From NCBI GenBank assembly GCA_964405335.1, contig CAYONP010000144.1, positions 1 to 9,287 on the forward strand: a DNA stretch of 9,287 nt, written 5' to 3'. Of the stretch, positions 1-4,738 are shown piece after piece. Under the pieces are notes generated by a model. The model had not been told where the DNA came from, ran no database searches, and saw nothing but the letters and a program-made list of their open reading frames with translations. Every line of letters starts with the position of its first letter. Positions within the stretch are counted from its first letter, which is position 1. This DNA comes from CAYONP01 sp964405335 (GTDB lineage Bacteria; Armatimonadota; UBA10988). The translations under genes were made by a program, and so were the position numbers.

Positions 1-1035
1 TACACCGCCGCCGCCGGCGAGCTGCTGTGCTCGCCGGCGGTCGAGGTCGACGACGTCGAGACGGTCGAGACCAGCGCTTACGATGCGACGGGCCTGCGCC
101 GGCAGAAGACCGGCGGCGGGTCGACCACGCACTTCGTCTGGGACCGCGTCAACCTGCTGGCCGAGCTGGACGACACGCTGGCCAGACTCGCGCAATACAC
201 AGACTACCCCGGCGTATGGGGCGGTCTGTCGAGCCAACGCCGGAACTCCACCTCTAGTTACTACGCCTTCGACCTGAGCGCCAACACGCGGGCGTTGTTC
301 AACGGCGGAGGGATTACCGACCGGTATTTGTATGAGGCGTTTGGGGTGGAGCAAATCGTCACGGGTTCGACGGTGAATTCGTTGCGGTTTGGGGGGCAGG
401 TGGGGTATTTCTGGGAGGGGGCGGAGCGGGTGTATGTGAGGGCGAGGTGGTATGAGGCGGGGGTGGGGAGATGGGTGAGTCGGGATCCTGTCGTCGGAAT
501 GCGGCGTGGGCGAGTCGAGCCACTCGTGCTGCGGTTCGCATCCGAGCGATACGAAGGCGGCCGGTGCCTCGGCCCGGCCTGGCCGTCGCACACCTGCGGT
601 GGCTGGGCAGCCGGGCTGGGACTGTCCGTGTCACTCTACGGTTACGTCGATGCCCGGCCAGTTGAGCACTTCGATCCCCTCGGCCTGTTTCGGTTGTGTA
701 TCTGTGCATTCAAGGGGCGAAAGGGCCGTCTGACGATCGATTGCAGCTGTCGTGGCATGCTGCTGTGGGTGATACCAGAGGACCACACGAAGCCAGCTCA
801 TGCTGCTCGATGCGGCATCTGGTACGATGCGGACGCCTTCATCATTGCCGGTGTGCTATTGAAGGTAGATGGCAGTACTTGCGTTACCGTCAGTTGCACC
901 CAGCACGGGCTCGAGATTAGGGCGTGCGTGAATCTCCTAGCCCTATGCCTAGGTAAAGATGCTCCGTACCTGGTGCCGCCTGGCTCGTTCGCAAATGAGC
1001 CGTCCTCGTACTTCCCGATGCCGCCTGTGACATGA
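1..1035 (+). CDS. RHS-repeat protein, C-terminal part with cysteine-rich tail (5' end outside window)
   Basis: The frame is open from base 1 to the TGA at 1033-1035 (344 codons visible), so this is the 3' end of a longer gene. RHS/YD-repeat hallmarks in order, counted from base 1 as codon 1: YYAFDLSANTRALF (about 87-100), YLYEAFG (109-115), VYVRARWYEAGVGRW (144-158), SRDP (160-163), LYGYV (212-216) and the closing DPLGL (225-229). In RHS proteins this closing motif marks the end of the beta-cage core; what follows is the variable effector tip. Here the tip is 115 residues with nine cysteines, including CIC and CSC pairs and TCVTVSC. I recognise no toxin family in it. About 45 extra residues sit between SRDP and LYGYV, where these motifs are normally close together. 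Base composition changes along the gene: C-rich codons to about 300, G/T-rich ones to about 485, then a more AT-rich tail. A small membrane protein gene follows. Toxin function is inferred from position only. Confidence 0.9.
   Translation, partial: YTAAAGELLCSPAVEVDDVETVETSAYDATGLRRQKTGGGSTTHFVWDRVNLLAELDDTLARLAQYTDYPGVWGGLSSQRRNSTSSYYAFDLSANTRALFNGGGITDRYLYEAFGVEQIVTGSTVNSLRFGGQVGYFWEGAERVYVRARWYEAGVGRWVSRDPVVGMRRGRVEPLVLRFASERYEGGRCLGPAWPSHTCGGWAAGLGLSVSLYGYVDARPVEHFDPLGLFRLCICAFKGRKGRLTIDCSCRGMLLWVIPEDHTKPAHAARCGIWYDADAFIIAGVLLKVDGSTCVTVSCTQHGLEIRACVNLLALCLGKDAPYLVPPGSFANEPSSYFPMPPVT
11..40. repeat. perfect 12-bp inverted repeat inside the RHS coding region
   Basis: CCGCCGGCGAGC (11-22) and GCTCGCCGGCGG (29-40) are exact reverse complements around a 6-base loop, TGCTGT. 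The element lies fully inside the RHS frame (codons 4-14) and could form a very stable mRNA or DNA hairpin. It may be a by-product of GC-rich codons or a small palindromic insertion. Confidence 0.6.
391..421 (+). other. candidate G-quadruplex motif in the RHS gene
   Basis: Four G-runs (391-396, 402-405, 413-415, 417-421) are separated by loops of 5, 7 and 1 bases, which meets the common G3+ N1-7 rule on the coding strand. More G-runs follow at 428-430, 440-442, 459-463, 465-468 and 473-475. The block from about 318 to 485 uses G and T in third positions where upstream codons use C, so the motif is part of a wider strand-composition change. Whether it folds cannot be judged from sequence. Confidence 0.4.
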
Positions 1036-1058
1036 GTTGCCGACTGTCCAACCAGCAG

Positions 1059-1064
1059 GGAGGA
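1059..1064 (+). promoter_or_regulatory. ribosome binding site deciding the ATG start at 1070
   Basis: GGGAGG at 1059-1064 lies 5 bases before the ATG at 1070. It favours this ATG over the in-frame TTG at 1037, which has no such site. Confidence 0.75.
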
Positions 1065-1069
1065 CTACG

Positions 1070-1507
1070 ATGCACACAACCACCCGCACATGCAGTCGAG
1101 GTCCAGGCCGGCTCATTGGTCTTACTGGACGGTGCGCTGTGACTGCCATAGGAGTCGTGGCGTTGTGGATATGGTTATTCGGCTGGAATCAGCACCTGAC
1201 GCCACACATCATCCAAGGCCATCTCAGATACGGCGACAGTCTCGACCGAGTGGCCTTTGCGTTGGGTTCTGATGTCGACGTTCGGCAGCTTATGGGCTCA
1301 GCTACGCGCGACACCGCCGGGTCACGGCGAATTGCCGTCAGCGAACCCGGGGGAATCTCGTATATAGTGCCACAGCACGAGATTGTTCTGCTATTTGATG
1401 TAACCGATTCCTTAACAGGTGCGTGGGTGCACTATAGTTATGGTCTGAGTGAAATTGGAGCGCCGATTCGCCTAGCAGATATGGATGGGCCGGGCGGCCG
1501 GCCCTGA
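1070..1507 (+). CDS. small single-pass membrane protein next to the RHS tip; candidate immunity protein
   Basis: This 145-residue protein belongs to no family I can name. The start is the ATG at 1070, chosen for the strong ribosome binding site at 1059-1064; it lies 34 bases after the RHS stop, so co-transcription is likely. Residues 1-21 are basic and polar. Residues 22-39 form one hydrophobic membrane segment containing ALWIWLFGW. The remaining roughly 105 residues are soluble and, with the positive N-terminal side, probably outside the cytoplasm. The stretch at 51-66 (LRYGDSLDRVAFALG) followed by a later strand-rich part (about 103-125) loosely resembles BamE/SmpA-like or small lipoprotein folds, but this is weak. 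Codons are more AT-rich than in most neighbours (for example CTATTTGATGTAACC), like the RHS tail and unlike the RHS core. Position directly behind an RHS tip suggests an immunity or accessory role; that is inference. Confidence 0.7.
   Translation: MHTTTRTCSRGPGRLIGLTGRCAVTAIGVVALWIWLFGWNQHLTPHIIQGHLRYGDSLDRVAFALGSDVDVRQLMGSATRDTAGSRRIAVSEPGGISYIVPQHEIVLLFDVTDSLTGAWVHYSYGLSEIGAPIRLADMDGPGGRP
1487..1504 (+). terminator. GC hairpin at the end of the small membrane gene
   Basis: GGGCCGG (1487-1493) and CCGGCCC (1498-1504) pair perfectly around GCGG, directly before the TGA at 1505-1507. There is no T-run after it, so it is at best a weak or Rho-assisted terminator. It also marks the edge where RHS-like sequence starts again. 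Confidence 0.3.
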
Positions 1508-1508
1508 C

Positions 1509-1880
1509 GAGCGACGCGACCGGACTGACCGACTGCTCACACGACTAAGCCGGCAACTCGGCAGCCGGGTCGGGATGGTCGACCAGGACGGCGGGGTGAC
1601 GACCTACGCCTACGACCCGCGCGGGCAGTTGGCCGAGGTGGTCAACCCGTTCGGCGAGGCGACCACCTGGAGCTGGGACGCCCTCGGCCGCGAGGCGCGG
1701 CAGAGCCTGGCCAACGGCGTGACGGTCAGCCAGACCTACGACCCCGCCGGCCGCGCGGCGAGCCGCGTCTACTATGATCCGGAGGGGGTCGAGCTGGCGA
1801 TGTACACCGCCAGCTACGACCCGGTGGGCAACCGGACCGGCGTGGAGGAGCTGGACGGCGGCCTGAGCCGCGTCGCCTAA
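1509..1880 (+). pseudogene. displaced RHS core fragment (YD repeats), truncated at both ends
   Basis: This open stretch encodes typical YD-repeat sequence: GGVTTYAYDPRGQLAEVVNP, then TTWSWDALGREARQSL, then SQTYDPAGRAASRVYYDPEG and TASYDPVGNRTGVEE. Repeats of this kind build the shell of RHS proteins and belong inside a protein of well over 1000 residues. Here only about 120 residues are present, with no export signal and no convincing ribosome binding site. The TAA at 1878-1880 cuts the frame in the middle of a YD unit: the sequence after it (YTDRIGERGG) still looks partly RHS-like. The first recognisable repeat is near 1593; sequence between 1508 and about 1560 matches less well. It sits behind the small gene that follows the complete RHS C-terminus, as expected for a core remnant displaced when a new tip was acquired. 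Confidence 0.75.
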
Positions 1881-1968
1881 TACACCGACCGCATCGGCGA
1901 ACGGGGCGGGCTGCGCGGCTATTCGACGGCGGTGCCGTCCGCCGCGCCGGGGTCCGCCAGCCGCCGAA
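1881..1968 (+). other. short remnant between RHS fragment and the dioxygenase gene
   Basis: The frame of the RHS fragment continues for a few residues after its stop with RHS-like flavour and then loses similarity. No gene, hairpin with a T-run or other site is visible. The dioxygenase gene reads toward it from the other strand. Confidence 0.4.
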
Positions 1969-2754
1969 TCACCCATACGCACCAAACCCGTGCAGGCCCA
2001 GCAGCCGGCGGCGGCGGGAGTTGGCGCGCTCGACGACCGAGTCGGGCAGGCGGTAGTTGACGAACGGCCAGAAACGCTGGCTGATCCATCGCCGACCGTA
2101 TGGCGCCTGCAGGACGTAGCGCCAGCGATCGGTCGTTTGATTGACCGCGCCACGGTGCCAGGTTTGGTCATTCCACATCACCGCGGTTCCGGCAGTGCCG
2201 ACGGCGCTGAACACCACGCGCCCGGCATAGTGTGGTTGGCCAGCCTGGTCCAAATCCTCGGGCTCCGGCTGCCGGCCACTACGGTGACTCCCAGGAACGA
2301 ACTGCGTCGGTCCGAGAGCTTCGTCTACGTCGCACAGGTAATAGTTGAAGTTGAGCACCAGGCAAGGGAGCGGGATGCGCGGGTCGAGCGGCACGTCGCG
2401 GGGGCGCGGGAAGCGGACGGTCTCGTCGGCGTGCCAGCCCGAGATGCCCTCGCCCGGCCCGGTTTTCAGCGCGCTGTTGGCAATCAGGTGGCAGTCGGGG
2501 CCGAGGATCGCCTCGACCAGATCGATCACCCGCGGGTTGTCGATCACCTCCTCGAACGGCTCGCCGTGCTCGAACAGGCGCGGCCGCCAGATGTCGCTCA
2601 GGCCGCCGCGCAGGCGGCACTCCTCATCGGCGGTGGCGAAGGCGCGCTCGACTCCGTCGCGGAGGAGGCCAACCTGGTCGGGCGCGAGCGCGTCGGGCAG
2701 CACCAGGAAGCCATCCTGTTCGAGTTGGTCGAGGAGAGGCCGCAGGTCGCTCAT
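1969..2754 (-). CDS. phytanoyl-CoA dioxygenase (PhyH) family protein
   Basis: The predicted 261-residue protein matches the Fe(II)/2-oxoglutarate-dependent PhyH family in length and motifs. Family enzymes hydroxylate a carbon next to a carboxyl or in a small metabolite, using oxygen and 2-oxoglutarate in the cytoplasm; the substrate here cannot be told. The iron ligands are visible: H108 and D110 in SGWHADE, and H200 in QTWHRG. R210 or R212 in DRWRYV would bind 2-oxoglutarate. The family motif LGPTQFVPGSH lies at 147-157, and the N-terminus has the usual LEQDGFLVLPDAL (11-23). The ATG at 2754 is preferred because AGGGTG lies 8 bases before it; an in-frame GTG at 2814 has no ribosome binding site. 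The gene ends against the RHS remnant, convergently, and has no pathway partner in view. All key residues are intact, so it is probably active. Confidence 0.9.
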   Translation of the reverse strand: MSDLRPLLDQLEQDGFLVLPDALAPDQVGLLRDGVERAFATADEECRLRGGLSDIWRPRLFEHGEPFEEVIDNPRVIDLVEAILGPDCHLIANSALKTGPGEGISGWHADETVRFPRPRDVPLDPRIPLPCLVLNFNYYLCDVDEALGPTQFVPGSHRSGRQPEPEDLDQAGQPHYAGRVVFSAVGTAGTAVMWNDQTWHRGAVNQTTDRWRYVLQAPYGRRWISQRFWPFVNYRLPDSVVERANSRRRRLLGLHGFGAYG

Positions 2755-2762
2755 CGGCAGGT

Positions 2763-2804
2763 CACCCTGGCGGGCAGTGTCGGGCGGGGTGCGCGTGGCG
2801 TCAA
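2763..2804 (-). promoter_or_regulatory. candidate promoter and ribosome binding site of the dioxygenase gene
   Basis: On the minus strand TTGACG (2804-2799) and GACACT (2781-2776) are 17 bases apart, a sigma-70-like arrangement with a good -35 and a weak -10 box. The predicted transcript would start just before the AGGGTG ribosome binding site at 2768-2763. It is a prediction from spacing and similarity only. Confidence 0.35.
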
Positions 2805-2810
2805 GGGCGA

Positions 2811-3041
2811 TCACGATGCGCGCGTGCCGTGTCGGTCAGGTTGCCCACGCCGCGCGCTGAGCGCAGCCCAGGGCGGGTTCGGGTAGCCCTCGCCGTCGGT
2901 CCGTGGCTCGTGCCCGCCCTTCGTGCTGAGCCTCTGCTCCATCGTCGACGACCGGTTGGATACGGCCCGCGTCAGGCCGCGGATCTTTCGGCTCAGCCCG
3001 CGGTCGCCGTCGATGTCGACCCCGAGGTGCAGCGTGCTCAC
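2811..3041 (-). CDS. small protein of unknown function
   Basis: This 76-residue ORF starts with GTG at 3041. AAGGGAG lies 8 bases upstream, which is the main reason to believe it. The N-terminal half (MSTLHLGVDIDGDRGLSRKI and on to TRAVSNRSSTMEQ) looks like a regular basic alpha/beta sequence. The second half is rich in R, P, G and polar residues and looks less structured. I do not recognise a family. The opening strand followed by a basic helix recalls the first residues of some phage tail or tape-measure-type proteins, which is only a weak impression; if true this would be a truncated copy. It ends 56 bases before the dioxygenase start on the same strand. Confidence 0.45.
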   Translation of the reverse strand: MSTLHLGVDIDGDRGLSRKIRGLTRAVSNRSSTMEQRLSTKGGHEPRTDGEGYPNPPWAALSARRGQPDRHGTRAS

Positions 3042-3058
3042 GAATCACTCCCTTCCCG

Positions 3059-3079
3059 CCGTCTCGCTTTGCGAGACGG
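3059..3079. repeat. perfect 9-bp hairpin before the small GTG-start gene
   Basis: CCGTCTCGC and GCGAGACGG flank a 3-base loop; a G-T wobble can add one more pair. On the minus strand it lies between the stop of the ORF ending at 3111 and the ribosome binding site of the GTG-start ORF, a few bases from that site. There is no T-run, so it may be a transcript-end or translation-control hairpin rather than a classical terminator. Confidence 0.55.
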
Positions 3080-3110
3080 TCCCGCGTCGGCGCGCGCGGC
3101 CCCAGGAGCA

Positions 3111-3338
3111 TCAGTAGACCCGCCCCGGTTCCGCATCCGGCTCGGACGATGCGATGATCTCGCCGCCGAGCAGGTCAATTACCGCCTGCGCCATCAGCCC
3201 ATCGACGCTCGGTGTCGCGCCGGTCGGCTCGACGGTGCCGCTAATCACCTCGGCGTAGCGGACCAGCATCGCGTCGCCGGTCCAGCGGCCGCGGTCGACG
3301 GCCGCCTCCACTCCCAGAGACCGGATGGTGACGCTCAT
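3111..3338 (-). CDS. small protein of unknown function
   Basis: A 75-residue ORF begins at the ATG at 3338, with GAGGGT immediately upstream (spacing very short). Its third codon positions are almost all G or C across the whole frame, which supports real coding. The sequence is compact and protein-like: MSVTIRSLGVEAAVDRGRW, then a helix-like part with VRYAEVISG (about 30-38), PSVDGLMAQAVIDLLGGEII and an acidic end. No signal peptide or membrane segment is present and no family is recognised. The frame stays open a further 12 codons upstream, into the region where the previous ORF overlaps it, so the gene may have lost or changed its 5' end. It lies on the same strand as three other short ORFs, as in compact phage modules. 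Confidence 0.5.
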   Translation of the reverse strand: MSVTIRSLGVEAAVDRGRWTGDAMLVRYAEVISGTVEPTGATPSVDGLMAQAVIDLLGGEIIASSEPDAEPGRVY

Positions 3339-3435
3339 ACCCTCGTCGTCTGAGCATACTCCAGATGATGTCACAGTATTCGGGGTCCCTCCGCGCCAGC
3401 TCCTCCGGCTCGGCGTAGAGCCACTCGCACCGCAT
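3241..3435 (-). CDS. short ORF, possibly broken or frame-shifted into the next ORF
   Basis: The ATG at 3435 directly follows the TAG of the preceding ORF in the same frame, and the first 28 residues (MRCEWLYAEPEELARRDPEY, then CDIIWSML) have coding-like composition. After about 3350 the frame turns into an R/G-rich shadow of the next ORF, whose own frame then carries the good codon usage. The true product may therefore be shorter, may be joined to the downstream ORF by a frameshift, or may be debris. No ribosome binding site at normal distance is present; re-initiation after the adjacent stop is possible. The acidic helix AEPEELARRDPEY resembles phage tail-assembly chaperone segments only loosely. 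Function unknown. Confidence 0.35.
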   Translation of the reverse strand: MRCEWLYAEPEELARRDPEYCDIIWSMLRRRGYERHHPVSGSGGGRRPRPLDRRRDAGPLRRGD

Positions 3436-3630
3436 CTAGATGATGTCGGTCTCCCCCGTGGCGGAGTCTAGCCCATTGAGGGGGATGATGCTGACCTCGC
3501 GGGCGAGATCGTCGGTGGCGCAGCCGCGGTTTGCCGGTGATACCACGTGGACGCCGCAACTCGTCGCCGGCCGCCGGCGCTCCAACACCAAGTGGAGTGG
3601 CTCCAGCCTACTCGCGGACCACCCGATCAT
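3436..3630 (-). CDS. short ORF of unknown function, probably 5'-truncated
   Basis: This 64-residue ORF has good GC third positions, particularly from the middle to the end (ATDDLAREVSIIPLNGLDSA, then TGETDII). There is no ribosome binding site before the ATG at 3630, and a TGA lies only a few codons upstream in frame, so the beginning may be lost. It ends in TAG at 3438-3436, followed without a gap by the ATG of the next ORF in the same frame. That could be a point-mutation stop splitting one gene, or a stop-start junction between two. I recognise no family. Confidence 0.4.
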   Translation of the reverse strand: MIGWSASRLEPLHLVLERRRPATSCGVHVVSPANRGCATDDLAREVSIIPLNGLDSATGETDII

Positions 3631-3700
3631 CGCGTAGCGGTGTCGTCAGCCCGCCGAGGCGACGGTCTGCAGATGGCGATCCGCTGAGCCTCTGCTGGCA

Positions 3701-3749
3701 CGCCCCCGCGCCGGATCGGTCTGCTTTGGTGATTCCGTGCGCGGGGGCG
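3701..3749. repeat. long imperfect hairpin, 11-bp perfect outer stem
   Basis: CGCCCCCGCGC (3701-3711) is the exact reverse complement of GCGCGGGGGCG (3739-3749). Inside it CGGATC (3712-3717) can pair with GATTCCG (3731-3737) with a single-base bulge, leaving a loop of about 13 bases. The total is about 17 base pairs with small bulges. It could be a structured RNA, a transcription terminator without a T-run, or a DNA cruciform recognised by a protein. No coding gene explains it. Confidence 0.6.
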
Positions 3750-3802
3750 AGGACGCGGATCTCGCCGTGGGCTCCGGTGTGCTGGCGCTCGGCGGCCGAA
3801 GC

Positions 3803-3820
3803 GTTAGCTAGCTTGCTAAC
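3803..3820. repeat. inverted repeat GTTAGC / GCTAAC
   Basis: GTTAGC (3803-3808) and GCTAAC (3815-3820) flank TAGCTT. This short AT-rich palindrome in GC-rich surroundings has operator-like dimensions, suitable for a dimeric repressor such as a ribbon-helix-helix protein. It lies 225 bases before the ParA start, so binding by the downstream protein is speculation. Confidence 0.4.
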
Positions 3821-3960
3821 ATGGCCGCGCGACCACTTCCAATGCAGCGCGCCACGGAGCCGTAGAGCGCTCTGAGCAGCCCACGCACCTACCCACTGCC
3901 TTGTGATGGCAATGAGGCACCAATCATGAGACCGATGCACTAGCCTCACAGCCGCGACTC

Positions 3961-3969
3961 TGCTATCCT
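3961..3969 (+). promoter_or_regulatory. candidate extended -10 element for the partition genes
   Basis: TGCTATCCT fits an extended -10 box (TGn followed by TATnnT). No good -35 box stands at the right distance. A transcript from here would have a leader of about 70 bases before the ATG at 4045. Confidence 0.25.
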
Positions 3970-4044
3970 GCCAAGCGAGCGAGCGCCGCGGAGACAGCTC
4001 GCCGCCGGGACACCACGGCGGCGTCCGCACCAGGTAGGGCTGAC

Positions 4045-4692
4045 ATGGACCTCGTCTTCATGGCCGACAAGGGCGGCGTCGGCAAAACCACCCTCGCCTT
4101 CCACGTCGCCACGCGACTGCGCCAGCTCGGCCACGACGTCGGGCTCTATGATCTCGACAGCCGCGGCACCTCCAGCGCCTGGGCCGCCGAGGCCGGCTAC
4201 TTCCCAGCCTACGACCTGCGCCGCCTGTCTGCCAGTGCCGCGCCCGAGCACGAGGTGGTGGTCTGGGACACCGCGCCCCACCCCGACGCCGAAATCCGAC
4301 AGGAGCTGGCCCGCGCGGGTGACCTGGTGGTCATCGTCGCTTGCGGCGACCGCGACTCGATGCGTGCCGCCGGCGACCTGCACCGCGCGTTGGTCAGCCG
4401 CGGCTCGCCGCCGCTGGCGATCGTCTTCAACGCGGTGCATCCGGTCGGTCGTGAAGGCGTCGAGTGCGTGCTGGCCGCGCGGGCCGAGGGGCTGCCGGCG
4501 ATCGATCCAGTGGTGCGTCGCTACAGTTGCTACTCGCAGGCACGTTGGGACGGCTGCGCGGTAGTGGATCGGTCGTACAGCCGGGCCGACAACGCGTGGG
4601 ACGACATCTGCGCGGTGACCGACGCGCTGCTCCACCGGCTGGGACTGCCGGACGGTGCCGCACCGGCTCCGTCCAATCGCAAGGATACATAA
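4045..4692 (+). CDS. ParA/ParF-type partition ATPase
   Basis: The 215-residue protein is a deviant Walker A ATPase of the ParA/MinD superfamily. The signature ADKGGVGKTT lies at residues 7-16 with signature lysine K9 and catalytic-loop lysine K14. The A' region is YDLDSRGTSS (35-44) with D36 and D38. Walker B/switch is VVVWDTAPHPDAE (71-83). The C-terminal helix after AVVDRSYSRADNAWDD (172-187) is also typical. Family members bind DNA non-specifically in the ATP dimer form and move plasmids or other cargo together with a centromere-binding partner. There is no N-terminal helix-turn-helix extension, and the length is near 210 residues, as in type Ib (ParF-like) proteins. The start has AGGTAGGG (4032-4039) 5 bases upstream. 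The ribbon-helix-helix gene follows 46 bases after the stop and is presumably the partner. No replication gene is in the window, so a chromosome-integrated element or its remnant is possible. Confidence 0.92.
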   Translation: MDLVFMADKGGVGKTTLAFHVATRLRQLGHDVGLYDLDSRGTSSAWAAEAGYFPAYDLRRLSASAAPEHEVVVWDTAPHPDAEIRQELARAGDLVVIVACGDRDSMRAAGDLHRALVSRGSPPLAIVFNAVHPVGREGVECVLAARAEGLPAIDPVVRRYSCYSQARWDGCAVVDRSYSRADNAWDDICAVTDALLHRLGLPDGAAPAPSNRKDT

Positions 4693-4699
4693 TGCCGGG

Positions 4700-4733
4700 C
4701 GGCGGGTGCTCCTCCGCCGTCGAGATGAGGAGG
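4700..4733 (+). promoter_or_regulatory. ribosome binding site of the ribbon-helix-helix gene within competing hairpins
   Basis: GAGGAGG (4727-4733) lies 5 bases before the ATG at 4739 and decides that start. CTCCTC (4709-4714) can pair with GAGGAG (4727-4732) and hide the site. CGGCGG (4700-4705) can pair with CCGCCG (4714-4719), which would occupy or constrain the same anti-site bases. The ribosome binding site is clear; the switching is a possibility read from complementarity. Confidence 0.5.
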
Positions 4734-4738
4734 CGAAG

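Larger units (their letters stand above)
3631..4044. other. gene-poor region upstream of the partition genes, with structured DNA
   Basis: No convincing gene is present here. A minus-strand frame is open from a GTG at 4030 to 3608 (140 codons), but it lacks a ribosome binding site, has mixed third positions, and its product matches nothing I know. The region is less GC-biased than its neighbours between about 3800 and 3970. It contains two clear inverted repeats (3701-3749 and 3803-3820) and a weaker one, TGAGGC (3913-3918) with GCCTCA (3943-3948). For a ParF/ParG-type module the operator and centromere usually lie upstream of the ATPase gene, so this is the first place to look; I did not find a clearly iterated short site by eye. 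Confidence 0.5.

Noticed and set aside
43..78. repeated GTCGAG/GTCGAC units as a tandem repeat or operator
   Set aside because: They encode alternating V/E/D residues (VEVDDVETVET) in the RHS frame and are explained by codon repetition.
1545..2171. 208-codon minus-strand ORF
   Set aside because: It is antisense to the RHS fragment and overlaps the end of the dioxygenase gene in another frame; there is no domain and the composition is repetitive.
1990..2886. 298-codon plus-strand ORF
   Set aside because: It runs antisense through the dioxygenase gene, whose catalytic motifs prove the minus strand; long opposite frames are common in DNA with high GC third positions.
3363..3447. 10-base direct repeat AGATGATGTC at 3363-3372 and 3438-3447, 75 bases apart
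   Set aside because: It is too short to stand out from chance in a window of this size; surrounding bases are not similar.
3803..3820. GTTAGC/GCTAAC pair as an integron attC site
   Set aside because: The core sites do not fit GTTRRRY and RYYYAAC, the spacing is too short, and there is no integrase or cassette array.
3608..4030. 140-codon minus-strand ORF from a GTG, divergent from the ParA-like gene
   Set aside because: Third positions are mixed, no ribosome binding site precedes the GTG, and the product has no recognisable pattern. A coding remnant in its last 60 codons cannot be fully excluded.
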